Below, in pieces: positions 1-19,312 of a DNA stretch of 64,000 nt. Location of the stretch: positions 130,146,758 through 130,210,757 of the forward strand of contig NC_134536.1 of NCBI RefSeq assembly GCF_050624435.1. Direction: 5' to 3'. Made by a program: the position numbers and the translations under genes. Under the pieces are notes generated by a model. The model saw nothing but the letters and a program-made list of their open reading frames with translations. It had not been told where the DNA came from and searched no databases. Numbering within the stretch: position 1 is the first letter of the stretch; every line of letters begins with the position of its first letter. This stretch comes from Tenrec ecaudatus. Taxonomy: Eukaryota > Chordata > Mammalia > Afrosoricida > Tenrecidae.

Positions 1-200
1 TCGGGGATCCCAATGGATTTAGTTGAATGAATGATGTAAATACGCACCCCCCACTCCAATAAATAAGAAAAACAACACAGAGAAACATTTTAAGGAGAAG
101 AATTCTAAAATCAAGACTATAGCTAACAATGTGGCTAAAATTCATGTAGACAGCTGTTAAAGACTTCAGGGATATTGACTACTTGTTGCTCGTCAATTAT

Positions 201-373
201 AATTCATGATGACCCGCTAGGACAGGGTAGAACTTTCCCGGTGGGTTTCTGAGATGTAACACTTCAGGGGAATAAAAAGCCTTACCATTCTCCTTCGGAG
301 TGGCTGGTGGTTTCAAACTGCTGACCTTGAGGTGAGCAGCTCAGCACATACTCATTCCGTCACCAGGGCCCTG
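201..373 (-). mobile_element. AfroSINE-type SINE
   Basis: Reverse-strand copy. The 3' half (GACAGGGTAGAACTTTCCC, then GGTGGGTTTCTGAGATG) is followed by the tRNA-derived head complement (GGTGGTTTCAAACTGCTGACC) and ends in CACCAGGGCC. Its tail lacks the TCGACTCGATGG block, so it is slightly 3'-truncated or diverged. Confidence 0.8.
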
Positions 374-1339
374 TAAGGATTGACTGAGTTCAAGGCTCTC
401 TTATTTCCTAATGTTGAGGGTTTTCAACAGGGGTAGGTGCAAAGGGAAGTCTTGGGTCCTGGATCAATCTCATGTCCAGGCAGAGACCCCACCTCCAAAG
501 GGGGCCCCTTCCAATTCTGCTGGGGTGACTTAATGCTCATGCCTCTGCACGGTTTTCGGTGGGTGACTTCCAGTGTGCGGATAGCCAGGGTAATTGGAAA
601 TAACCCAGATGACCAGGGCTAAATAATGCTAGCTATCAAAATGAGAGAGCGCTTGATAGCCACTGAGCTTGATAAGAATGTGGCCTATCTCATTCCACGG
701 ATATATGTTTACATGCAGTAACCCTACGTGACAAAACCAGAACATTTACACACCGATTACAGTGGTGTTCAAATCTGAGCGGGTACATTAAGAGCTAGGA
801 GATAATTTTGAGTGGAAGTTGGCAATTGTGAGTTGCCTTGCTATTTTAAAAATGGTATACGTGGAATATTTTTTAAAAAGGAAAAGATATTTGTTAGCCA
901 GAATAAAAAATGAAACAAAATGGCATGAAAGAGCTTGGGGATTGACACTGTAGGATTGATTTCAAAGGCTGTGTGTGAGCACCAAGGGGATGAGTGACAA
1001 TTGATTAGTGATGTCTGCCACGGGTGAAGGATGAGCAGCGGCAATGTGTATGTCACGTAACTGACATCTCTAGGCATCATTGGAAAGACCAACGCTCTGT
1101 TCAAGAAGTCACGTGCAGGAAGAGACTTCTGGTTTCCGTTACACGCGGCAGGATTTTGGACACGTCCCTGGAAGATAAGATGGCATGACATAGGTTTCCC
1201 GAGGGGAAGAAAAGCAACAGTCTCCATCCTAGGGGTCAGTTTGAGAGCAAGGAAGAGTCTGAGGCATTTGCGCTGGTTGTTGAAGAACGAGGAGATCTCG
1301 TGGGTGGAAGTGCTTGCTCAGGAGAGTGGGCACAGTGTG
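374..1339. other. Intergenic DNA, unassigned
   Basis: I see no recognisable gene or repeat. The stretch is AT-richer than the downstream gene region. The open frames within it (for example 841-1227 on the - strand) have no motif, signal peptide or splice context that would support coding. Confidence 0.5.
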
Positions 1340-1555
1340 GATAAAGGCACTGTTGTGCTGAGGCACCATGGAGCCGGTTATGAATCACAATGACCTTACG
1401 GACGACGAGGACGGTACCAAGCACTGCCCGGTCCGGCGCCATCCTCACCTCGGCGGTTATTCTCAGCCCACGGTGACAGCCACGGTGTCAATCCATCTCA
1501 CGGAGGGTCCCCCTTTTTTCCTTTTCGATGACCCATGGCTGGACCAGACATGATG
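1340..1555 (-). mobile_element. 3' end of an RTE-type LINE (decayed)
   Basis: Read on the - strand, the piece near 1,500 encodes a Lys/Gly-rich stretch followed by a degraded RWIDTVA-like segment, then stops. Downstream comes GGACCGGGCAGTGCTTGGTA, the untranslated end I associate with afrotherian RTE elements. No intact reading frame remains. Family assignment is from memory of related elements, not a search. Confidence 0.5.
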
Positions 1556-2103
1556 GCCTTCTCTGGGGACTTCTCCGTCCTGAAAGGATGTCCGAAGCAG
1601 TGCGAGACAAAGAGACTGGGTAATAACAGGCCTCTCCTTGGGAACTCACCGTGGCTGTAAACTGTTGAGCGGATTCGGACACACAGTGATCCCCTGGGGG
1701 GTGGGGGTAGTGGGATATGATATTCTCTTCTTACCCTCTTACTGGGAGCGCGGACGGATATCAGGGCATTCCCTAGTTCAGTCACATCAAGCAGTACTGT
1801 ACAATTGCTACCACAGTCAGTTTCAAAACATCTTTCTTCTTGACCTTGATATCAACTCCCCTTGTCCCTTCCCTCCCCCACCGTACCCCCCAGGAGCCCC
1901 CACCCACAATAGTTCTTTTTGTGCCAAGGATATGGGTTTCTGGACTGTACTCTTTCTGGGTCACTGGGTCTCTCTCGCAGAGCTGCTGGCTGAGTTAGAA
2001 CCACCAGCCATTCCATTCGCAGCTGGGCACTTTGACGGTTGGCCCATGTGGTCGTTACATAATCTGGTGTCAATTTGGGATTTGAGAGGATTCAGAGTGA
2101 AGG

Positions 2104-2622
2104 GGTGGCGTCTAGTCTGTCAATCCGGGGATAGCCAATGAGACCTCTGTGTGGGCGTGGCCTTCCCCTGAGGATTCTGGGAAAACTCTGGGATTTCCTG
2201 CTTGGAGGTGGGGAGACAGACTTTTTCTGCTCACTCCATGGGAGACACTCTACTGACAAGGCTGACTTCCTTTGAGACACCCTGAGGAGAAGCCACATGG
2301 ACCTACACTGATGCAGCCCTGGGTGCTGGAGAAGCCACATGGAGACCCCTGCTGTGCTGACATGCTTACAACACCACTGGATTCAAAGACTTTCTACCCA
2401 CTGGCCTGTGATCATCCTACACTCTGCATCATTGCATGTGTTCTATGAGTCTGAAGAGGACCTTATAGATTGATATTGGACATATGGGTTACTATTGGAC
2501 TTATGGGCTTGGACTGGACTGGGTTGGGATGCTTTCTTAATGTACAATCACCCTTTATATAAAACTCTCTTTTACACATATGATTTTTATGGATTGTTTC
2601 TCTAGTCTACCCGGACTAACAC
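2104..2622 (+). mobile_element. ~520 bp lineage-restricted repeat, copy A
   Basis: This copy matches, over its whole length and in opposite orientation, the sequence at 40,165-40,662. Shared landmarks are CTGTCAATC at the left end, CTGATGCAGCC, GCCACATGGAGACC, ACTGGCCTGTGA, TTGCATG, GGATGCTTTCTTAATGTACA and the right end TCTACCCGGACTAACACA. It starts TGTCAAT and ends near ACA, and it encodes no protein. It could be a solo LTR or a non-autonomous element. I do not recognise the family with certainty. Confidence 0.65.
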
Positions 2623-4162
2623 AGACCACCAGGGCTCCTTCAGGAAACTGGCTCGAGGGGCGAGCTGGTTGCAGGTTGGAAGCAGAAGATGAGCCTGGCA
2701 AGGTGCCAGCTAGAGGGCCTCTTCACTGCCAGGGGCACAGATGTGGGTTTTGTTGGGTCAGCCCCTGGGAGCCACTGGTGAGCTTTCAGGCAAGTGAAGC
2801 CTAGAGGGAGAGGAGTCTAGAGCCTGGTGAGGAAATGTCTTCATCTTCGGACACCACTCGGTGCCCAGGCCCTGGGTTTTGGCCTGAGACGAAGGCCCTA
2901 ACACTGTTACAGGGGCAGGAGGACCAACTGCCTCAGCTCCCCTGAACAACCCGTGGGCTCCGTCCTGCCTGCCGGGCCAGGCCCAGGGGCGCCGGCGAAA
3001 GGCCTCTGCTTCCAGAGACTTCATCTCCAGCTCAGGAAACACCTGGATGCCCACCCAGGCAGTGTGCATCCCAGGTCCTGGGGGAGCGCCAGCAGGGTGT
3101 GTGGGCGCAGTTGGAAAGCAGGCCCTTGGGGGAAGTTGGTGCTGGTGACGTCAACGGTGTCCTCAGACCCTGCAGACGAGCCCCGGGCTCTAGGAGATGC
3201 TTTGAAGGAAGGGCCGAACTGTGGGGAGCAGAGGAGAGATGTGTGCCTTCCCAGTGCCGGGGGCTTGGGAGGGGCGGTGGGCAGGCCAGGGGCAGAGGTT
3301 CCCTTGGGTCAGCTGAGGACCAGAGGGACTGCTTGACTTGGTGGCCAATTGGGTTGAGGAGACAGGGGCTTGCCCTGGCTTGACACCGGAGGCCAGGATG
3401 GTCAGAGCAATGTGGCAGCCTGAGGCTTAGGGACGGCCAGTCTGGATGCTCAGGGGATGGGGGTTGGAGGGACATGCTGGTGAGGCTGGTAAGCCTCCTG
3501 AGACTTCAGGGACCCCCTGTGATTCTGCAATGTTCCTAACTTGTGGTGAGATTCCCAAGGATCCTATAAATTCCCCTAGCTCGCTCTTCCAATTCTGGAC
3601 ATCCCTGCCCAGCCCCCAGGAAGGCGGCACAGCCTCGCACACTGCAGGGGGCATGGGCGTTGACTTGGCTTTGAGACACAGGCAGCCAGGTAATGCCCTC
3701 CGTGTCCAGGCCCCCACAGGACTGGAGTCCTCGTGCCCTCCCACACAGGGCTGGGGGAGGCTCCGGGCTCTGGCTGACCAGGGGCAGGCTGTAGCCAGAG
3801 TGGAAAATCCCCCACTGGCTGGCTTCACTCCATGTTGGCAGGCCCAGTGCTGGCCTCTCACCTGGGGCCTAAGGGCCTGACAAGCCTGTGTGGAGCCCTG
3901 AGTGCGGGGTGGGAGGTGGCAGAGAGGGGTGTTGGCATTAGAGGACTTTTTCCACACACCCCGAAATGGAGAAGGTACCTGTGCCAGGTCGGCAGGTGCT
4001 GGGCCAGCTCCAGGCCACCTCAGGCTGGGAGTGCCCGTGTGTGGAGGGGCACAGAGAGACCTGGAGATAGGGGTAGAGGCAGGATCGACCAGACCGCAGG
4101 GTTTGAGTGAGAGGCCCTGGGAAATGCAGGCCTTGCAGGAGGACTAGGGACAGTAGTGGATA
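2623..4162. other. Intergenic DNA, unassigned
   Basis: G+C-rich unique-looking sequence upstream of PGC. Several overlapping open frames on both strands (for example 3,032-3,475 and 3,427-3,957 on the -) reflect base composition. None shows a domain, conserved motif or splice structure. Confidence 0.5.
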
Positions 4163-4654
4163 CTTGACCACTAACCAACCAGTCGGCGCTTCAAACCCAC
4201 CCAGCGGCACTGAGGAAGAAAGTCCCGGCCATGTGACGGGCGAGGAAACCCGAGAGCAGGTCTCTGCAGTGCGGGCGCTTGCACGGGCAGGGGCAGACCT
4301 GACCACAAGGGGCTCGGTTCCCTCGGTTCCCTTGCCGTTCTTCTGACAGCGAGTCCCTAAGTGATGCAGACGCTTCAGGTGGCCGGCTGCTCACCCAAAG
4401 GTGGGTGGTTCAAGTCCACCTGAAGCTGCCTTGAAGACAGGCCCGTTGATCTCCTTCTGGACCTTGACCAGTGAAAACCTGGTGGATCAGAACCCGAGAG
4501 CAGAGCATAGGGCGAGTCCCCAGGTGGCACCCCTGGTTCACGTGCTCCGCAGCTGACCCAAAGGTTGCAGGTTTGATTCCGCCCAGAGGACCTTGGAAAA
4601 GAGGCCTGGAGGTCTACTTCTGAAAATCAGCCAGGGGAACCCTGTGGGGGACTG

Positions 4655-4655
<1 letters not shown>
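4163..4655 (+). mobile_element. AfroSINE-type fragments (two or three, degraded)
   Basis: Head-like pieces appear at 4,163-4,230 (CTAACCAACCAGTCGGCGCT), at 4,350-4,435, and best at 4,512-4,650. The last has GAGTCCCCAGGTGGC, CCAAAGGTTGCAGGTTTGA, and a body ending GGGGAACCCTGTGGGG before a CA microsatellite. All are + strand and lack the standard tail. Confidence 0.55.

Positions 4656-4656
<1 letters not shown>

Positions 4657-4699
<43 letters not shown>
4657..4699 (+). repeat. (CA)n microsatellite
   Basis: About 21 uninterrupted CA units lie directly at the 3' side of a degraded SINE. Confidence 0.97.
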
Positions 4700-4701
<2 letters not shown>

Positions 4702-5148
4702 TTGCCACGCACCAGTCACAGTCCCAACAACCAGATGTGGCAGGGACGAGGGGCAGGACAGGGCAGGCAGTTGAAGAGCAGGAGTCCCATCTTCTTGCCC
4801 CGGGGCCAGGCCCCTGGCTGTTCCAGTCTGATCTGAGAGTCACAGGCTGCCCTGCTGCCAGGCTGTCCTGACGCCTGTCCAAGAAAGACATGAAGGCGAG
4901 AATCTCGCCAAATGCCCTCTTTGACCTTGGACCTCCTCAAATCACTCTGACTCCTGCCATTGGATGCCCTGGCTCCCCCACCAGGACCAGCCCTCCCAAC
5001 CCCACCATCATGGCCGCCACCAGCACCATCCTGGGCACTGCCACCGTGGCTGCTGACCCATCCTCAGACACTCCCTTTGGTGGAGATTGGGGCGCTGCGA
5101 TCCAGTGCCGGAGCGAGACCTCTAACCCCAAACTCCCAGCCATCCTCC

Positions 5149-5329
5149 AGTCGATTCGGACTCACAGCGCCCCGAGGCCAGGGCAGCACTGTCTCTGTGG
5201 GTTTCTGAGGCTGTCACTGTATGGGAGCAGGAAGCCTCGTCTTTCTCTCATGGAGTGGCTGACGGTTTCGAACTGTTGTCCTTGAGGCTGGCAGCCCGAC
5301 TCATAACCACGACACCAGCAGGGCTCCTG
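5149..5329 (-). mobile_element. AfroSINE-type SINE
   Basis: The reverse-strand copy runs from the tail complement AGTCGATTCGGACTCACAGC through GTGGGTTTCTGAGGCTGTCA and GGTTTCGAACTGTTGTCCTTG to the head complement ACACCAGCAGGGCTCC. It lies about 600 bp upstream of the PGC promoter. Confidence 0.88.
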
Positions 5330-5737
5330 AGCGGGGCGCCTCTAGGGTTGAAATGTATTCACGTTTGATTCTTCCTAGCTCCTCAGAGGGTCAATCCACC
5401 AGGACTCCTCCTCCCACGGGCCACAAGGCCTTCGTGGTTTGGCGCCCCAGAGGATGTTCAATCGTGCCTGGAGACATTGCTGATGGTTACCCTTGGGGGC
5501 TGCTGCGGGCTGGAGATGCCGCTCACCGCTCGGGGACGCACCTACCCCAACAGCACTGGCCACAAAGAGTGGCCCACCCTGACGTGGCAGCAGCGCTGAG
5601 GCTGAGGCCGCCTGGCTGCCCATCCTAGGTCCCTCGCCCTGTTTCCGGCTTTCTCCGGCCCCTCATCCGAAAGATGGCTACATCACGCCTCTGGTTTCCA
5701 GAAAGCAATCTTGGCCAGATGGCCACTTTGATCTCTC

Positions 5738-5788
5738 TTATCTCATACACCTCCTGGCCCCCAGGGCTCGTCGGAAAAAGTCGATAAG
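5738..5788. promoter_or_regulatory. Inverted pair of GATA motifs upstream of PGC
   Basis: TTATCT at 5,738-5,743 (a GATA motif on the - strand) and GATAAG at 5,783-5,788 (+ strand) sit 120-170 bp upstream of the TATA box. GATA4/GATA6 are known activators of gastric epithelial genes, so these are plausible binding sites. Occupancy is inferred, not shown. Confidence 0.4.
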
Positions 5789-5904
5789 ATGAAACGTGCG
5801 TGGAAACGCACACAGGAACAATGGGTGCCCGCAGCGCCCGGTACACAGGGTGGCGGTCATGCTTGCTCAGGGCCAAGAGTCAGGGTCTGGGTGCGTCCCT
5901 CGGG

Positions 5905-5910
5905 TATAAA
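5905..5910 (+). promoter_or_regulatory. PGC: TATA box of PGC
   Basis: A canonical TATAAA followed by a G-rich run lies 85-90 bp before the PGC start codon. Transcription is expected to begin about 25-30 bp downstream (around 5,935), giving a 5' UTR of roughly 60 bp. A strong TATA box fits a highly expressed, cell-type-specific secretory gene. Confidence 0.85.
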
Positions 5911-5994
5911 GGGGGAAGGCCTGCTCAGGCTGTCACTCACGGCCAGCAGGACTCGCAGTGACTTTTCCTCTGCGGCGAACTGGGAATCGGCATC

Positions 5995-14385
<8,391 letters not shown>

Positions 14386-14482
14386 ACCCTCGGCCGGGAC
14401 TCCCTCCTTCCTCCTGGCCCCCCACCCTCTGCTTCCTCTCTGGAACCTGCCCTCCTTGCCTAGACTCCAGATCCTCTCTATC

Positions 14483-14488
14483 AATAAA
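14483..14488 (+). terminator. PGC: PGC polyadenylation signal
   Basis: AATAAA about 100 bp after the stop codon. Cleavage is expected around 14,503-14,512, just before a T/G-rich stretch (CTTCTGTTTTGGG). This ends the PGC transcript roughly 1.9 kb before the TFEB CpG-island promoter. Confidence 0.9.
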
Positions 14489-14837
14489 TAGTTCTTCTTC
14501 ATGCTGGCCAGCCTTCTGTTTTGGGAGGACGGATCGTGGTCTGGTCTCAGGGGAAAGGGGACAGCGAGGGTCTCTGATGGGCTCGTAGCAGTTATGAGAC
14601 TTCCGGGGGGTGGAGGGTGGGCGTGAGACTCTAAGGTGAGTGGGGCACAAATCAGGCTTAGGATGGTCCTTTCACACACCCTGCCCAGCCCCTGGGGCTC
14701 GGCGTCTCTTCTCCACTTCCCTTTGGAGAAGGGGACAGTAAAAGTGACATCAGAGGGGCCTTACTTTCATGATGGTCACAAAGGCTTACGTGTGACAGCC
14801 CCCAAAGTGCAGCTATTCCTCACACACCACCACAACC

Positions 14838-14945
14838 AGGAGCACCGTGGCACCACAGTTAAGTGCTTGGCTGCCGACAGGAAGGTTGGTGTTTCGAACC
14901 CACAGCCCTGGCGATCTGCTCCTGTAAAGCTGGCCGTGTAGAACA
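14838..14945 (+). mobile_element. AfroSINE-type SINE, 3'-truncated
   Basis: Forward head and body only: AGGAGCACCGTGGCACCAC, GGTTGGTGTTTCGAACCCAC, CTCCTGTAAAGC. It lies in the PGC-TFEB spacer. The spacer from 14,946 to 15,620 shows only a G run (15,311-15,322) and a GGA run (15,488-15,509). Confidence 0.7.
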
Positions 14946-15620
14946 CTCAGGCAGGTCTCTGCGGTCTCAGCAGGGAGGGGAGGTGTTGCCAGGAGCGGGA
15001 GAATGATGAGCTCTACTCCACCTAACTACAGCCACAGAACCAAGCCAGCAACCTCACCACTGCGCCCACACCCGCCCTCCCACCGCCCGCAGTGTGACTA
15101 GGGGTCTGACACGGGCCAGCCAGCCGTGGGCCGCCGGTACTTGGCAGTGAGCTTGGATGCTTTGGCTCCGTTGTCACCATCATCACACGGTCCTCTCCAG
15201 AGGAGGGCAGTGCAGCCAGGATCCAGTTCCATAGGACTTGGGAAGGGGTGGGCTGATGGAGCTGATCATCTTTGTCACTTGGACTCCTGCATCCTGTGAC
15301 TTGTATGTGAAGGGGGGGGGGGCTGGCCCTCAGCTGTGGACAAATGGGAGAGCTACTTAATCAGGTGGGCATCAGGCAGCTCACCTGCCCAGATCTTGTC
15401 TCTATGGGCTGCATCCCTGTTCTCCTTAGGGATTCCTAGTCAAGTACCCAGAAACCTGGGGCCCCTGGAGTGGAGGAGAGACAGAAGGAGGAGGAGGAGG
15501 AGGAGGAAGGAGAGAACAAAACCCAGTACTCTGACTTCTAGAAAGATTAGAAAAATTCGCTCTGGCAACAGGGGGCTTCGGGCGGGGCGCCTGCAAGCTT
15601 AGGCCGATGAGGGACAACCC

Positions 15621-15765
15621 AAACCAAAGCCTTGCCGAGTTGATGACGACTCATAGCGACCCTGAGTTTTTAGGACGGTCGCTGTTTACGGGAGTAGAAA
15701 ACCCATCTGTCTCCCGCGGAGCTGCTGGTGCTTTCGAACTGCTGGCCTTTGGGATCGGATCACTG
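15621..15765 (-). mobile_element. AfroSINE-type SINE
   Basis: Reverse copy: AACCAAAGCCTTGCCGAGTT, CGACTCATAGCGACCCTGAG, CTGTTTACGGGAGTAGAAAA, TTCGAACTGCTGGCC. It ends before the head complement. Confidence 0.8.
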
Positions 15766-16343
15766 GGGCTATGTAAAGGAAAGACTGTGATGCAGAAAGC
15801 ACTAGGCTGCTCATGGGTTCGAAGGACGGGGCTAGGCTGCTAAGGGAAAAGTGGGTGGTGGGGCCCACCAGCCGCGCCGCGGCAGCAAGCGGAGGCAGTC
15901 TGTTTCCGGAGAGAAAGCGGCGGCAGCCCAGGCGTACACCCTGGGAAACACGATGGGCCAGTTTCTATTCTGGTCTCAAAGGCTTTTGACTCGAGATGGC
16001 AACAGGTTTGGTCTGGTCCTGGGTTCGCCAGACTGGTCCCAAGCAGCGGGGGAAGCATAACTGTGGGATCCAAGTTCATGGGCACCTCAGCCAAACCAGG
16101 AGGGCAAGGCAGGTGCCCCCCTGCCGACTAGAGCAGGGCACCGTCCCGGCTCCACATTTCCCCCATCTCCCGCAAGAAGGCCTGCTGCAGGTCACACGGG
16201 CCACATAATATTGCAGTGAACTCTGGTTCGAAGCATGACTGGCTGAGATGAGAAAGTATATTTGCAAAAGCGAACGAAACGAAGCGAAAGGAAGGTTCCG
16301 AGTCAAAAGCCAACATTCTGGGAAACGAAGCCGGAAAAGCGGA

Positions 16344-16404
16344 ACTACAAGTCCCGGCGTGCCTAGCGGCGCGGCCGTCGAGGAGACTACGCTTCCCGGT
16401 GGGC
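16344..16404 (+). promoter_or_regulatory. Two ZNF143/SBS-like promoter motifs
   Basis: ACTACAAGTCCCGGCGTGC (16,344-16,362) closely resembles the ZNF143/THAP11 element ACTACAATTCCCAGCATGC. A second, weaker copy, ACTACGCTTCCCGGTGGGC, lies at 16,386-16,404. Such elements are typical of TATA-less CpG promoters close to the transcription start, which places the start near 16.4 kb. Confidence 0.6.
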
Positions 16405-16419
16405 ATTGCGGAAGGCCGG

Positions 16420-16751
16420 CAGGGGGCGGGGCGGGGTGGGGCGGAGCGTCCGGGGCGGGTGCTGCCCTCTGCCGGGCAAGGCGGGAAGTGGGCGCGGAGT
16501 GACAGCGGGAGCCGGGGCGCGGGGCTCCGTGACAGCGGAGGCGGCGGCCGCGGGCTGGACGCAGGGATCGGCAGCGGCGGGCAGCAGCGGCGGGAAGGGC
16601 GGACGGGGCGGGCCAGCCGGGTAGCGCGGAGCCGGAGACTCCTAGGAGCGGGCTGCGGCCACAGCTCGGGGGGCCGGCCGGGCACCTGAACTTGGACAAG
16701 TTGACGGAGCGGCGGGGCGCGGGCGGCGGACGGACTGACCTTCAGAGCGAG
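16420..16751 (+). other. TFEB: Presumed TFEB non-coding exon 1
   Basis: The likely 5' UTR exon lies just downstream of the promoter motifs. It ends at AGCGAG|GTGAGG (GT at 16,752-16,753), a good donor in a G+C-rich context. The 5' end is approximate because I cannot see a start site. The exon is placed by promoter position, donor quality and gene order, not by alignment. Alternative TFEB first exons are known in mammals and could lie elsewhere in the 47 kb. Confidence 0.5.
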
Positions 16752-19312
16752 GTGAGGGGGGCCAAGGGGCGCAGCAGGCGCTCGGAGGGCCCGGAACTCC
16801 CGCCCCATACTCTCCCGGGCCCATCCCGTGGGGCGAGACAGGTGGGTGGGGTGGTGAGGGGGTGCCGGCCCAAGAGGGGAGAGGGACCTAGTGCGCCGCC
16901 CCCCACCCGCCCGGCCGGCAGTCGCTCCTGCTCGGGGCGCCCGGCGCGTGGCCCGATCGGCGCCGCCGGCTGAACCCCGGAGCCCCTCGGGGCCCTTCCT
17001 TCAGGCCCGGGCCGGGGGCGGCTTCTAGGCGACCTTATGTAACCGGGCGGGAGGGGCCGCGGCGGGCATGGGCCTTCCCCTCCCGGGAGCGGAGAGGCGC
17101 CGGGGCGGGAGGCGTGGGAGTGAACTTGCAAGAAGTTTGAAGGACCCGAGCGCCCTGCGCCCCCCACCCCCACCCCGAATCCCACCGTGGGGACTCGGCC
17201 AGGCAGGGCGACGCCGGGGAGGGGGTCTGGACGGAGGAGGTGTGCGGGGCGCAGAGTCGGCCGGGCCAGGCCCCGCCCAGATGGTCCCGCGGAGTGGGAG
17301 GGCCCAGCGGTGCCACCCCGGGCTGGGCTGGGGCCGGTGGAAGCGCACCCCCCCATCTTCCCGCCTGTTCCTTCCTCCCACCCGGGGCCGCTGCTGCTGC
17401 TGGGGTCCTGCGAGCACAGTCCCTTTCCCTAGCGTCTCAGTCCACGACCTGTGGAACCCCGACTCCGCGCGCCCCCCCTCCTCTGTCTGCGCTCCCCTGG
17501 ACTCCGGGCCACCCGCCCGCCCCCTTCCCCGAGAGCCCTTCCCTCCGCCCCCCTCCGGGTCCCGAATCCCGGAAAGCACACCCCCTTCCCCCTCCGAGCG
17601 TCCGCACCGCCCCACCCTCGGCTGTCCCGTCCCCCAAATCAGCGCTCCCTCACCCCCGCCCCTCCCGGCGCCGTACCCAGGCCCGCCCCCGGGGGGAGCG
17701 CGGGGAGTGGGCGCACCCGGCCGGACCCCCGCCCCCCGGCCCCCTCCCGGCCTGCGGCTCCGGCGCCACGCACGGCTGCCCAGAGCCGCCCCGGGCTGCG
17801 CGAGCAGGTTCACGCCGCAGCCGCCTGGCGCGTCCCCGGCCGGCGCCCGGGGGAGGAAGGGCGGGCACCCGGGGCGGGGCTGTCCGCGCGAGCGTCCGCT
17901 CGGCCCGGGGCTCTCCGCGACTCAGGCCCCCGCCGGCCCCGCGCCCTGGCCCGGTCGGCCCCGGCCTACGTCCTCGCTTGTCGCTTCTGGGGACGGTCCC
18001 GGACTAAACTTGGGCGCAGCACTTTGGTTTCGAGCTCGCTGGGGGAAGTGTCACTTAATAACCGCCCTGCCATCCGCCCCCAACAGAGGGGAGGGTGCTT
18101 AGTCGAGCGAGGAAAGGGAGTTGAGGCCTGTGGGGGCCACCTTGACACCTAGGGGAGGTGGGCTCACGTCCCCGCACCCGCTGGCTCTGGTTCAAGACCT
18201 GGCTCTCCGGGCCCCTGGGCGCTGCTGCAGGCTGGCCTCGGGCTTCCTCCGAGCAGATGCGGATGCGCTCAGATCCAAACTTGGGCGGCTCTCGGTGCGC
18301 CCTGCCTTCCAGGAGCTCGCGTCTGGTGAGAGAGAGCTAGCCATGGACTTGCGGGCCAATTGCAACAGTTGCTTCAGTTCCTCCAGCCTGGGAAAAAGGG
18401 CAACATGAGCGGCCCCCTCTCTGGCCGCTGAGGCGCAAGCCGAGCTTGAAGCAGAGGGCCAGAGAGGAGCGATTGGTGGGTGAGGAGGCTGCAGCTCTAT
18501 CTTGTACTCTGTTCCGCTCTCTGGGGTGAAGCCAAAAACCCCAAGTCTCCCCGGGCCCAGTCTCATGGACCGGGTTTAGGGGTGGGGCAGGGGACAGCCC
18601 CTGCAGGTGAGCTGTCACTCCAGGGAGGACCAGTGGGGTTCCCGAGGGCTGAGGGTGGTGTGACTCCCAGTCATGGGTGGGCCTGGGTTGGTGGCAGATG
18701 GGTGCCCAGTGCCCACTGCTAGTGAGGCCTGTTTCTGGGAAGCTGGAAAGTGGGTGGGAAGGTGCTCCCATCCCTCAAGCCTGACTGCCTTTGAGGATCT
18801 GGGGAGTTAATAGAGTTACTTAGCACCTGTGCCCAGGGGGAGTGGCTGTCCACCTGCCCCACACCCCCATCCACTCCCACCTCCTTGCTTCCTTCTCCTC
18901 CTTTTCAAAGTCAGGTTGCTTTCTGCAGCAGCAGGGGCTTCCCCACCACAGCTGGCCCCAAAACCTGGCCAGGCCTTTGCCCTGAGAATGGAGGGTATGC
19001 TGTACTTGGGGCCCTCTTTGGGGCAACCCACCAGGGAAACCCGGCTGGCCTCAGACAGGAGGGAGGGAGTTCAGGTTCCCCAGAGCTGCCAGCAAAGTCC
19101 CTGTCCTGGGAGGCTGTGATCACATAGGCCTGGTACTGAGTGTCTCTTCCAAAGACAGGGCTATCAAAGCCTACTCAGGCTGTGGGACTGTGGGGTTGGT
19201 GTAGTTGGTGCGGATCTGCACGTGTCGTTCTGAGGTGATAGGTATCCAGGTATTTTTGAAACACAATATGATATTCATAGAAGTCCTGCCTGTTTCCTAT
19301 ATGCTGTGAAAC

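Larger units (their letters stand above)
16330..17990. promoter_or_regulatory. TFEB: CpG island, presumed TFEB promoter
   Basis: Dense CpG and very high G+C, with GC boxes (GGGGCGGGGCGGGGTGGGGC near 16,424) and no TATA box. The position fits TFEB: in human, PGC lies directly upstream of TFEB in the same orientation, and the window ends at the TFEB start codon. The long open frames through the island on both strands are proline/arginine-rich composition artefacts. Confidence 0.85.

Noticed and set aside
841-1227. 128-aa - strand frame with a hydrophobic C-terminus
   Set aside because: The hydrophobic, Phe-rich end comes from AT-rich DNA (TTTTAAAAAGG-type sequence). No family resemblance and no promoter or splice context.
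17025-18152. Long open frames in the CpG island (262 aa on -, 344, 255 and 233 aa on +)
   Set aside because: They overlap one another in several frames and on both strands, are almost pure Pro/Arg/Gly/Ala, and lack domains. G+C-rich DNA has few stop codons, so these are composition artefacts.
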